15,418 bases of DNA from Thiopontia sp964344785 (GTDB lineage Bacteria; Pseudomonadota; Gammaproteobacteria; GCF-002020875), in assembly GCA_964344785.1 (NCBI GenBank), contig CAYFOR010000067.1, positions 1 through 15,418 on the forward strand, written 5' to 3'. The notes beneath the pieces are model-generated. The model was given only the letters and a program-made list of their open reading frames with translations. It was not told where the DNA came from and made no database searches. Of the stretch, positions 7,036 to 14,424 are shown piece after piece (the first letter of the stretch is position 1; every line of letters begins with the position of its first letter). The translations under genes and the position numbers were made by a program.

Positions 7036-8210
7036 TGGTGAGTCCCATACGCAACCTGCTTGCTGTATTGTCGGCCGTTGCACTGCTCACCGGCTGTTCA
7101 ACGGTTTCAGAGACGGTTGATGAATGGGTTGATGGAGATTCTTCAGGTCAGGCTCCGGCGGTACTGCAGGCGTTTCAGGCGGAGGTGGCGCCATTGGTCG
7201 TCTGGAACCATCGTGTCGGTACGGGTACGGATGAACGTATGGTCTGGCTTCGCCATCAGATTGTGGAAAACCGGGTGTATGCCGTAGCGGCCGAGGGTGA
7301 GGTTGAGGCCTATTCCCTCCCCTCCGGTGAACAGCAGTGGAAGGTTGAACTCTCCGAGTCGATCATGAGCGGGATCGCTCCCGGTGCGGACAATCTCTAT
7401 CTGGGGATGGAGTCCGGACGGTTGGTGGCTCTCAGTCGTACCGATGGAAAAGAGCGCTGGTCCGTCCCGTTGCTCAGTGAGATTCTGGCGCCTGTCGCCG
7501 AGGCAGAGGGTATCGTCGTGGTGCGCACGGCAGATGGAAAGTTGACGGCACTGCACAGTGACAACGGCGAAGTGATCTGGAGCTACCAGCGTGAGGTACC
7601 GGTATTGACCTTGCGAGGTACCGGCTCACCACTGATTCATAACGGCCGGGTCTATGCCGGGCTGGACAGTGGTGAAGTGGTGGCACTTTCACTGCAGGAT
7701 GGACGCGAGCTCTGGCTCAAATCCGTGACAACCGCACATGGCAGGACCGAGATTGAGCGTATGGTGGATATTGATGCAGATCCGGTGATTGCGGGGGATA
7801 TGCTCTATGTGGTCAGCTATCAGGGAGATCTGGCTGCACTCGATATCGAGCAAGGGGAGCTGTTGTGGAAGCGGGCATTCAATGGGACCTCCACGCCGGT
7901 AGTCCATGATGGGCAGCTTTTTGTCTCTGATCTGGAGAGTACGCTGTGGGCATTGGACGGTAATGATGGCAGTGCGCTCTGGCGACAGCAGGATCTTGCC
8001 AATCGTCAGCCGACAACCGCTCTGATTGCCGGAAAATATCTGGTGGTCGGGGACAGTGAAGGCTATCTGCACTGGCTGGCGCAGGAAGATGGGCGCTTTG
8101 TCGGGCGGATCGAAGTGGACAAGAAAGGGGTTGCCGCACCACCGGTAGGCTATGGCGAGGCCATTGTCAGCTATGGTGAGAGTGGCGCACTGTCACTGAT
8201 TACCCCGTAG
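7035..8210 (+). CDS. bamB: Outer-membrane protein assembly factor BamB (lipoprotein)
   Basis: BamB is the eight-bladed beta-propeller lipoprotein that scaffolds BamA and helps insert beta-barrel proteins into the outer membrane. The signal peptide ends in LLTG-C21, a clear lipobox. Repeated PQQ-like blade motifs follow: VYAVAAEGEVEAYSLPSGEQ, LTALHSDNGEVIW, VYAGLDSGEVVALSLQDGRE, LAALDIEQGELLWKR, LWALDGNDGSALWRQ. The 391 residues match the E. coli 392. It is translationally coupled to yfgM and followed after 29 bases by der. Both it and YfgM act on proteins crossing the envelope. Confidence 0.96.
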   Translation: MVSPIRNLLAVLSAVALLTGCSTVSETVDEWVDGDSSGQAPAVLQAFQAEVAPLVVWNHRVGTGTDERMVWLRHQIVENRVYAVAAEGEVEAYSLPSGEQQWKVELSESIMSGIAPGADNLYLGMESGRLVALSRTDGKERWSVPLLSEILAPVAEAEGIVVVRTADGKLTALHSDNGEVIWSYQREVPVLTLRGTGSPLIHNGRVYAGLDSGEVVALSLQDGRELWLKSVTTAHGRTEIERMVDIDADPVIAGDMLYVVSYQGDLAALDIEQGELLWKRAFNGTSTPVVHDGQLFVSDLESTLWALDGNDGSALWRQQDLANRQPTTALIAGKYLVVGDSEGYLHWLAQEDGRFVGRIEVDKKGVAAPPVGYGEAIVSYGESGALSLITP

Positions 8211-8239
8211 CATACACTGCACACACAAGGCAGACTGTT

Positions 8240-9646
8240 TTGGTTCCGGTAATCGCTCTGGTTGGACGCCCCAATGTGGGCAAATCGACACTCTTCAATC
8301 GGTTGACGGGAACCCGTGATGCACTGGTGGCGGATCTGCCCGGACTGACCCGGGATCGGCAGTATGGAATGGCCTCGTTGAGTCTCGATGGGGACCATAC
8401 ACATCGCTATATGGTGGTTGATACCGGCGGATTGAGTGATGATCCGGAAGGGATCGAGAGCCTGATGGAGGCCCAGGTCTGGGTGGCGCTTGAGGAGGCC
8501 GATGCGGTACTGTTTCTGGTGGATGGACGCACCGGGCTGAATGCGGCCGATGAGGCGGTTGCCGATCGTCTGCGGATGCTGAAAAAGCCGATTCATCTTG
8601 TAGTGAACAAGAGTGAGGGGGTGGATGAGGCGATGGCGGCTGCCGAGTTTCATGCACTGGGACTGGGGCAGCCGCACGCGATCTCTGCAGCACACAACCA
8701 TCGGATAACGGCATTGATGGAGTATGTCCTCGAGTCGTTTCCTGCAGAATCCACTACCGAGGAGCGCACTCAGAAGGAGATTCGGGTTGCGGTGGTGGGG
8801 CGTCCCAATGTGGGCAAATCGACGCTGATCAATCGTCTGATTGGTGAGGAGCGACTGCTCGCATTCGATATGCCGGGTACCACCCGTGACAGTATCGAGG
8901 TGCCGTTCGAGGAGGATGGAAAAAGCTACAAATTGATCGATACTGCGGGTGTCCGGCGTCGTGGAAAGGTTCATGATACCGTTGAGAAATTCAGTGTGAT
9001 CAAGGCCTTTCAGGCGATTGAGCAATCCAATGTGGTGATCATGCTGATGGATGCTCGTGAGGGGATGACCGATCAGGATGCCACCCTGCTGGGGATGGTG
9101 ATCGATTCCGGCAGAGCGCTGGTAATCGGTTTCAACAAGTGGGACGGGATGGACCCGGCAGACCGGGAGCGTAACCGCAGTGAACTGCAACGCAGACTGC
9201 ACTTCATCGACTATGCCGAAGTCCATACCATATCTGCACTCCACGGCAGTGGTATCCGTGACCTTTTCGAGACAGTCAACCGGGCCTGGGCGTCGGCCTG
9301 CAGGGAGCTGAAAACACCGGAATTGACCCGCATCCTGGAGCAGAGTGTGGCGGCGCATCCGCCACCGCTGGTGCATGGTCACCGTATCAAGATGCGCTAT
9401 GCTCACCAAGGTGGGCAGAACCCGCCGAGAATCGTGATTCACGGGAATCAGCTGAAATCGGTTCCAAAGGCCTATCGGCGTTACCTGATGAACCAGTTCC
9501 GCCAGGCACTGCAACTGGAGGGGACTCCGATTCGACTGGAGTTCAAGACCGGCAGCAATCCCTATGCAGGCCGCAAGAACAAGTTGACGGAACGACAGGT
9601 ACGCAAGCGTCAACGGCTCAAGAAATTCACCTCACGGAAGTCATAG
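8240..9646 (+). CDS. der: Ribosome-assembly GTPase Der (EngA)
   Basis: Der is a double GTPase needed for 50S subunit maturation. The first G domain has GRPNVGKS (9-16), DTGG (61-64), NKSE (123-126) and SA (149-150). The second has GRPNVGKS (187-194), DTAG (234-237) and NKWD (299-302). A KH-like domain fills the C-terminus (~350-445), ending in a basic tail. The total is 468 residues against about 490 in E. coli. The start is TTG at 8240, which gives (M)VPVIALVGRPN, the same N-terminus as E. coli; AAGG lies nine bases upstream and no ATG or GTG is available. The codons for the two P-loops share a 20-base identical stretch. Confidence 0.96.
   Translation: MVPVIALVGRPNVGKSTLFNRLTGTRDALVADLPGLTRDRQYGMASLSLDGDHTHRYMVVDTGGLSDDPEGIESLMEAQVWVALEEADAVLFLVDGRTGLNAADEAVADRLRMLKKPIHLVVNKSEGVDEAMAAAEFHALGLGQPHAISAAHNHRITALMEYVLESFPAESTTEERTQKEIRVAVVGRPNVGKSTLINRLIGEERLLAFDMPGTTRDSIEVPFEEDGKSYKLIDTAGVRRRGKVHDTVEKFSVIKAFQAIEQSNVVIMLMDAREGMTDQDATLLGMVIDSGRALVIGFNKWDGMDPADRERNRSELQRRLHFIDYAEVHTISALHGSGIRDLFETVNRAWASACRELKTPELTRILEQSVAAHPPPLVHGHRIKMRYAHQGGQNPPRIVIHGNQLKSVPKAYRRYLMNQFRQALQLEGTPIRLEFKTGSNPYAGRKNKLTERQVRKRQRLKKFTSRKS
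8270..8289 (+). repeat. 20-base direct repeat, copy 1 (first P-loop of der)
   Basis: CCCAATGTGGGCAAATCGAC occurs here and again, without mismatch, at 8804-8823. Both copies encode the NVGKS part of a G1 motif, with identical third-codon positions. Confidence 0.8.
8804..8823 (+). repeat. 20-base direct repeat, copy 2 (second P-loop of der)
   Basis: Identical to 8270-8289; 534 bases separate the two starts, an exact multiple of three, as expected of two homologous G domains. Confidence 0.8.
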
Positions 9647-9648
9647 GT

Positions 9649-9924
9649 GTGCCGGAGCAAGCATGGTATCTCTATCTGCTGGAGTGCGACAATGGCTATC
9701 TCTACTGCGGCATTACCACCGATGTAAGGCGGCGCTTTGAGCAGCATCGCAGTGGCAGAGGGGCCAGATTTACCCGAATCAATCGACCACAAAGGATTCT
9801 TGGGGCCGCACGATTTGATGATCGAAGCAGTGTATCGGTGGCCGAGGTCATGCTGAAGCGGCAGACAAGGACGGAGAAGCTGCGCTGGTCGGAGCAATAT
9901 CGCTGGTCCGAGGAGATCTGCTGA
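9649..9924 (+). CDS. Small GIY-YIG nuclease-like protein (UPF0213/YhbQ type)
   Basis: The 91-residue single-domain protein has the two half-motifs of the GIY-YIG fold, YLYLLEC and YCGITTDVRRRFEQH, then a basic stretch (GKG-like RGARFTR..RP) and the helix bearing the conserved glutamate (AEVMLKRQTRTEKL). That pattern matches the YhbQ/UPF0213 group, whose E. coli member has been linked to DNA damage processing; the physiological role is poorly defined. GTG at 9649 follows der after two bases, so it is probably co-transcribed. The C-terminus carries an odd RWSEQY-RWSEEI duplication absent from the relatives I recall. Confidence 0.85.
   Translation: MPEQAWYLYLLECDNGYLYCGITTDVRRRFEQHRSGRGARFTRINRPQRILGAARFDDRSSVSVAEVMLKRQTRTEKLRWSEQYRWSEEIC
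9883..9918 (+). repeat. Imperfect 18-base tandem duplication at the end of the GIY-YIG gene
   Basis: Two adjacent 18-base units both begin CGCTGGTC and encode RWSEQY then RWSEEI. Similarity falls off in the last six bases of each unit. Confidence 0.5.
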
Positions 9925-10153
9925 ACAGCTGAAACTATTCAATTTGCAATGCCCATGAAGTGGTTTGCCAAAGGGGAAATGGCTGGAGGCGGATGGCGGT
10001 GACCAACACAGGTGGGTGAAGTCTTTTGCAGGCTTCCTCCCTACAAAAACTATAAATAAACCTATGTGAGAGCGAATATGCCTGTTTACTCTTGTGTTGT
10101 GGTCCGGGGGATTGGTACTCTCGTACTGGTATCTATATTTGGGGGAAATGAAA
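9925..10153 (+). other. Non-coding spacer before the chemoreceptor
   Basis: These 229 bases show no convincing gene and no strong terminator for the upstream run. Only weak 4-bp hairpins are visible. The right half holds the sigma-28-like promoter and the ribosome site of the chemoreceptor gene. Confidence 0.5.
10053..10079 (+). promoter_or_regulatory. Candidate sigma-28 (FliA) promoter for the chemoreceptor
   Basis: TAAA (10053-10056), exactly 15 bases, then GCGAATAT (10072-10079), compared with the FliA consensus TAAA-N15-GCCGATAA. The -10 matches at 5 of 8 positions including GC and the AT core. FliA promoters commonly drive chemoreceptor genes, which supports the call. Confidence 0.45.
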
Positions 10154-12394
10154 ATGGTTTCGCGTTTCAAAGGTATACGATTTCAGGTTATTGCTCCAGT
10201 TACTGTGATAGGGGTGTTTATCTCTCTTGCATCTCTTTTTGTGATCCCGAACCTGATCGAACAGCAGGTTATCGAGCAGGCAACCCTTGAAGCGACCAAG
10301 ACTGCGGACAACTTCAAGATACTTCGAGGCTACTATGTAAAGAATGTGGTTTCCAAGGTGAAGAAGGGGAGTTCGCTCAAGTTTGGTTCCGACCATGCGC
10401 AACATGGTGACAAGCTGCCGTTGCCGGCGACGATGATCCATGACCTGAGTGAGCTTCTTGGCAAGAAAGGCATTCATGTCGGGCTCTACAGTAAATACCC
10501 GTTCCCAAATCGAATATCCCGAACACTGGGTGAGTTTGAGGCCAATGCCTGGGAGGCACTCTCTGCCGACCCGGAGAGTATTGTCAAGAGGATGGACCGC
10601 GATGGAGATCGACATGTATTGCGTGTTGCGATCGCCGATACCATGTCGGCGCAGGGGTGTGTAAGCTGCCATAACGCGCATCCCGACACGCCCAAGGCAG
10701 ACTGGGAACTGGGTCAAACACGTGGCGTGCTGGAGATCAAGCAGGACCTGACGGAGGCTGTTGAACATGGTGCCATGCTGGGGAAGGTCATTGCACTGGT
10801 TTTTGCATTGGCGGCTCTTCTGATCATTGTCTTTGTCTATATGCTGCTGGAGAACAAGGTCTTCAAGAAGCTGAAAACCATCTCGTCCGAGGTTGAGAGC
10901 ATGTCATCGGGAGATCTTTCACCTTCACATACCGAAGTGACTGATGATGAGGTTGGCGAAGTGGTCTCCCGGATTGAATCTTCGAAAGCCGACATGCGTG
11001 GGGCGCTGGCTGAGATACATGAGGTCATGAATGCCATTGCAGAAGGTGATTTTTCAAAGCGAATTACCTCCGATATGCGTGGTGATCTTGATCGGATCAA
11101 GCAGGATGTCAACAGCTCGTCCACGAAGATCGAATTTGTGATGAGCGAGATTCTTGCTGTGATCAAAAACCTTTCTGATGGGGAATATCGCTCGGATATC
11201 ACGCGTGAGGGGGCCAGTGGCATGTATCTCGATATCATGAATGAGTTGGATGCGGTGATACTGCAGACAGGTGAAAGCATTCGTTCGATCAATGACGCGA
11301 TGTCAAAAATGGCCGTGGGTAATTTCGATGTCACCATTGTGTCCGATGCCAAAGGTGATCTGTTGCGAATGAAAGAGAACATCAATCGATCGGTGTCTAC
11401 GCTCAGATCTGCCATGTCCGAGATTACCAATGCCGCGAACATGATCGGTCAAGGCAACCTGACGGCAAAGGTCGAGGGAGATTATGAGGGGATGCTGGGT
11501 ACCATGCGTGATGCGCTCAACGCGACTGCCGATAATCTGAGCAAGATCATCAGCCATCTCTTTCTTGCATCCAATGATGTTGGTGAAACCTCGGCCGAGA
11601 TCGAGAGCAGCAGTCAGAATCTCTCTTCCCGTACGGCACAGCAGGCAGCCAGTCTTGAGGAGACTGCAGCCAGTATGGAGGAGATGTCTTCAATGGTTGA
11701 GCAATATGCGCAGAACTCGACGCTTGCAAAGGATCTCTCCAAGGATGCATTCAAGATCGTACAGCAGGGGGCAACCAATAACGAACAGACCATGCAGGTC
11801 ATGGAGGAGGTACGGCAATCCAGTGAGCAAGTTGCCGAGATCATCAATATCATTGATGGCATCGCCTTTCAGACCAATCTGCTTGCGCTTAATGCGGCGG
11901 TTGAGGCTGCGCGTGCCGGAGAACATGGCCGAGGTTTTGCGGTTGTGGCTGGTGAGGTGCGCAATCTTGCGCAGCGCTCTGCCGATGCGGCAAAGGATAT
12001 TGCTGACCTGATCCAGAGTGAGCGCGATCTTGTGACACGTGGCTATGATCTGGTTTCACAAGGCTCGAAAGATCTGGTTGAAATCAGCCACTCCGTACAG
12101 AAGCTCAGCTCCATCTCATCCGAGATCAGCTCGTCTGCCAGCGAGCAGGCAAGTGGCATCAGTCAGATCAACAACGCAGTAACCCAGCTTGATTCGGTCA
12201 CTCAACAGAACCAGACGATGGCCCAGGTGACGGCGAATGCGAGTGCGCAGCTGGCCAAGCTCTCCAAGGCACTGGCCGATGTCGTCACTCTGTTCACGAT
12301 CAAGGAGAGTGATCGCAAACAGCAGGGTGAACATTTTTCGGATGTCTCGTCGACCTTTCTGCAGCAGATCGCAGCGCGTAACAACAAGAAGTAG
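10154..12394 (+). CDS. Methyl-accepting chemotaxis protein with a c-type haem sensor domain and poly-HAMP chain
   Basis: This 746-residue transmembrane receptor probably reports a redox or gas signal to the CheA/CheW array. TM1 is at ~11-31. A periplasmic DUF3365 (Tll0287-like) domain follows, with the family's KILRGYYVKNVV, LPATMIHDLSELL and YSKYPFPNR segments and one covalent-haem motif CVSCH (C169, C172, H173) followed by NAHPDTPK. TM2 is at ~209-231, then a canonical HAMP and about four HAMP-like modules, each with a small-residue/acidic turn such as AEGDFSKRI, SDGEYRSDI, AVGNFDVTI and GQGNLTAKV (to ~465). The methyl-accepting coiled coil has QQAASLEETAASMEEM (~496-511), and the signalling tip AFQTNLLALNAAVEAARAG at ~571-589. 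No C-terminal CheR-binding pentapeptide is visible. ATG 10154 is preferred over upstream starts because GGGGGA lies seven bases before it. The gene stands alone, with no che neighbours. Confidence 0.93.
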   Translation: MVSRFKGIRFQVIAPVTVIGVFISLASLFVIPNLIEQQVIEQATLEATKTADNFKILRGYYVKNVVSKVKKGSSLKFGSDHAQHGDKLPLPATMIHDLSELLGKKGIHVGLYSKYPFPNRISRTLGEFEANAWEALSADPESIVKRMDRDGDRHVLRVAIADTMSAQGCVSCHNAHPDTPKADWELGQTRGVLEIKQDLTEAVEHGAMLGKVIALVFALAALLIIVFVYMLLENKVFKKLKTISSEVESMSSGDLSPSHTEVTDDEVGEVVSRIESSKADMRGALAEIHEVMNAIAEGDFSKRITSDMRGDLDRIKQDVNSSSTKIEFVMSEILAVIKNLSDGEYRSDITREGASGMYLDIMNELDAVILQTGESIRSINDAMSKMAVGNFDVTIVSDAKGDLLRMKENINRSVSTLRSAMSEITNAANMIGQGNLTAKVEGDYEGMLGTMRDALNATADNLSKIISHLFLASNDVGETSAEIESSSQNLSSRTAQQAASLEETAASMEEMSSMVEQYAQNSTLAKDLSKDAFKIVQQGATNNEQTMQVMEEVRQSSEQVAEIINIIDGIAFQTNLLALNAAVEAARAGEHGRGFAVVAGEVRNLAQRSADAAKDIADLIQSERDLVTRGYDLVSQGSKDLVEISHSVQKLSSISSEISSSASEQASGISQINNAVTQLDSVTQQNQTMAQVTANASAQLAKLSKALADVVTLFTIKESDRKQQGEHFSDVSSTFLQQIAARNNKK

Positions 12395-12577
12395 TGCATG
12401 GACGCAGAGCGTGTCTGCGAGTGGATGATGTGTGTGTAGCGTACAGGTGCCATATGAGGTGATGGAACTCGGAAGCGTCCGTGTCTATCGGCCATGACAC
12501 CTGTGGGATCACTGGAGCGACTGAATAATCGTGATCATGGCTGTCCACTTTTGGTATGATCTCCAGTGAAGATTTAT
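12395..12577 (+). other. Spacer between the chemoreceptor and ffs, with overlapping inverted repeats
   Basis: No gene is supported here. Two competing stems are visible: ACAGGTGCCAT (12443-12453) with ATGACACCTGT (12494-12504, one mismatch), and GCCATGA (12491-12497) plus GATCAC (12507-12512) with GTGATCATGGC (12531-12541). A 6-bp stem CGCAGA/TCTGCG (12403-12419) follows the receptor stop but has no T-tract. The right end holds the ffs promoter. Confidence 0.5.
12531..12560 (+). promoter_or_regulatory. Extended -10 promoter for the SRP RNA gene
   Basis: TATGAT at 12555-12560 is preceded by TGG, giving the extended -10 form TGnTATGAT. The -35 is weak (GTGATC, 12531-12536, 18-base spacer). The start would fall near 12567, leaving a short 5' leader to be trimmed, as in E. 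coli 4.5S RNA made by RNase P. Confidence 0.55.
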
Positions 12578-12689
12578 GGTCGGCCGTAGTGGTCCCCTCG
12601 CAATGATATGTTGTGAACTCCGTCAGGCCCGGAAGGGAGCAGCGGTAGCAGCAGACGCATGTGCCGGGGTGTGGCTATTGCAGCCGACC
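12578..12689 (+). ncRNA. ffs: 4.5S signal recognition particle RNA
   Basis: This RNA binds Ffh to form the bacterial signal recognition particle, which targets inner-membrane proteins co-translationally. The conserved apical domain is plain: GTCAGGCCCGGAAGGGAGCAGC (12622-12643, with the GGAA tetraloop and the Ffh-binding asymmetric loop), followed by GACGCATGTGCCGGGGTGTGGCT, nearly the E. coli sequence. The ends pair as GGTCGGC (12578-12584) with GCCGACC (12683-12689), giving a hairpin RNA of about 112 nt (E. coli 114). Linkage to dnaX-ybaB-recR is widely conserved, for example next to scr in Bacillus. Exact ends are inferred from the terminal stem. Confidence 0.93.
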
Positions 12690-12713
12690 GCCCTTTTTCA
12701 GGACCGCTTTTTT
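12683..12713 (+). terminator. Probable ffs terminator
   Basis: The terminal stem of the SRP RNA is followed closely by a T5 tract (12694-12698) and then by T6 (12708-12713). The RNA's own closing stem probably serves as the terminator hairpin. Read-through into dnaX is possible since no clear dnaX promoter is visible. Confidence 0.45.
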
Positions 12714-12752
12714 CACGCCTGAAGCACTCCAGGATCTCAATACATCTATTCT

Positions 12753-14411
12753 ATGTCCTATCAGGTTCTTGCTCGTAAATGGCGTCCCCGTTCCTTCAGT
12801 GAGATGGTGGGACAGGAGCATGTGCTAAAGGCGCTGATCAATGCACTGGAGCGTGATCAGCTCCACCATGCCTATCTCTTTACCGGTACCCGCGGTGTCG
12901 GCAAGACCACGGTTGCGAGAATCTTTGCGAAATCACTGAACTGCGAGCAACAAGGGGTGACGGCACACCCGTGCGGTCATTGTGACACCTGCAGGGAGAT
13001 CGATGAGGGGCGTTATGTCGATCTGCTTGAGGTGGATGCCGCCTCCCGTACCAAGGTTGATGAGACCAGAGAACTGTTGGAAAATGTTCAATACATGCCG
13101 ACCAAGGGTCGATACAAGGTCTATCTGATCGATGAGGTGCACATGTTCTCCAACCACAGCTTCAATGCGCTGTTGAAGACACTGGAGGAGCCGCCACCGC
13201 ACGTCAAGTTCCTGTTGGCTACGACCGACCCGCAGAAGCTGCCGGTTACCATCCGTTCCCGCTGTCTGCAGTTCAATCTGAAACGGATTCCCCAGCAGGT
13301 GATCGAAGAGTATCTGACGATGCTATTGGGCCAAGAGGGGGTAGAGAGTGAAGTTCAGGCATTTTCACCCATTGCGCGGGCGGCGGATGGCAGCATGCGT
13401 GATGCGCTCAGCCTGCTTGATCAGGCAATTGCCTATGGTGGCGGTACGCTACGTACCGATGAGGTGGCGGCGATGTTGGGCACCATCGAGCAGCGGCAGT
13501 TGTTGGAAATTGTCCGGGCACTGATTGCAGGGGATGGCGCCGGTCTGATGCAGCAGGTGGAACTGTTGGCACAGAGCGCGGCTGACTTTACTGCGGTGCT
13601 GGTGGAGCTGATCGCCCAGCTCCACCAATTGGCCCTGATTCAGGCGGTTCCGACGATCGCCGAGGAGCGTGCGGTGGATCCCGAGTGGAGTGCGTTGGCA
13701 GAACAGGTTTCGGCAGAGGATCTGCAGCTCTACTATCAGATTGCATTGATCGGTCGCAAGGATATGCCATTGGCTGCAACGCCACGCAGTGGGTTGGAGA
13801 TGGTACTGTTGCGGATGCTCGCCTTTCAGCCGGCCTCATCAGTGCCCGTAGCAGCTACCAGAACAACATCACCCGCGAGGACTGCGCCATCCACGAAGAA
13901 GATTGAAGGTGGGCCAACACCTGGCCAGGCAGTGGCTTCGGTTAAAAAGGAGGGGATACAAGAGGCGCAGGCACAAGAGGTACAAACACCGCCTGTTACT
14001 GCCGCATCACCCGGCCATTCGGATCGATGGGAACAGATTGTGGCTGCACTGGATCTGGGGGGGCTGTCGAGACAGATCGTACAGAATGCGATTTTGAAAC
14101 AGCAAAATGGAAAGCGTATCGTGTTGGAGATTGCCGAGAGCAACAGCACACTGTTGAATGCACGCTGCCAACAGCAGATTCAACAGGCACTCTCCAGCCA
14201 CCTGGGAGACGAGATCCGGCTTGAAATCGAGATTGCCGGAGGGCAGGCGCTGGATACACCGGCTGCCCGTGCCAAGGGGCGGGCGGAACAGGCCAGGGAA
14301 GAGGCGGTCAGGGTGATTGAGGCGGATGCCGACTTCCAGTCACTAATGAATACTTTTGATGGCACTGTGGTGGAAGATTCAATACAGCCAACGCAACAAC
14401 TGGAAAAATGA
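12753..14411 (+). CDS. dnaX: DNA polymerase III subunit tau (clamp-loader ATPase)
   Basis: Tau is the clamp-loader ATPase that also ties the polymerase cores to the helicase. The AAA+ part begins MSYQVLARKWRPRSF, has Walker A GTRGVGKT (45-52), zinc ligands C64, C74, C77 and C80, Walker B LIDE with H130, and the SRC motif (169-171) with its arginine finger. A proline/alanine/lysine-rich linker runs ~365-425, then a C-terminal polymerase-binding domain from ~428. The length is 552 against 643 in E. coli. The ATG is the family start, but its nearest Shine-Dalgarno-like AGGA is about 18 bases away, so initiation may be weak. A T-AAA-AAG run with an overlapping perfect Shine-Dalgarno sequence at 13943-13953 lies in the linker, where E. 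coli frameshifts to make gamma; here the shifted frames do not stop soon. ybaB follows after 13 bases. Confidence 0.95.
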   Translation: MSYQVLARKWRPRSFSEMVGQEHVLKALINALERDQLHHAYLFTGTRGVGKTTVARIFAKSLNCEQQGVTAHPCGHCDTCREIDEGRYVDLLEVDAASRTKVDETRELLENVQYMPTKGRYKVYLIDEVHMFSNHSFNALLKTLEEPPPHVKFLLATTDPQKLPVTIRSRCLQFNLKRIPQQVIEEYLTMLLGQEGVESEVQAFSPIARAADGSMRDALSLLDQAIAYGGGTLRTDEVAAMLGTIEQRQLLEIVRALIAGDGAGLMQQVELLAQSAADFTAVLVELIAQLHQLALIQAVPTIAEERAVDPEWSALAEQVSAEDLQLYYQIALIGRKDMPLAATPRSGLEMVLLRMLAFQPASSVPVAATRTTSPARTAPSTKKIEGGPTPGQAVASVKKEGIQEAQAQEVQTPPVTAASPGHSDRWEQIVAALDLGGLSRQIVQNAILKQQNGKRIVLEIAESNSTLLNARCQQQIQQALSSHLGDEIRLEIEIAGGQALDTPAARAKGRAEQAREEAVRVIEADADFQSLMNTFDGTVVEDSIQPTQQLEK

Positions 14412-14424
14412 TGGAGTAGCGGAG

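Noticed and set aside
8171..9613. 480-codon open frame on the minus strand opposite der
   Set aside because: It mirrors der, whose GTPase motifs are complete. The antisense protein has no recognisable domain, and long antisense frames are common opposite genes with this codon bias.
10094..10153. Longer chemoreceptor start at 10094 or 10148
   Set aside because: The GGGGGA ribosome site fits only ATG 10154. The upstream residues would precede a normal receptor N-terminus (a few basic residues, then TM1).
9610..10170. 186-codon minus-strand frame covering the GIY-YIG gene and the following spacer
   Set aside because: Half of it is antisense to a clear GIY-YIG gene and the rest shows no family features or ribosome site.
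12403..12419. CGCAGA/TCTGCG hairpin as chemoreceptor terminator
   Set aside because: The stem is only 6 bp and no T-tract follows, so an intrinsic terminator is not supported.
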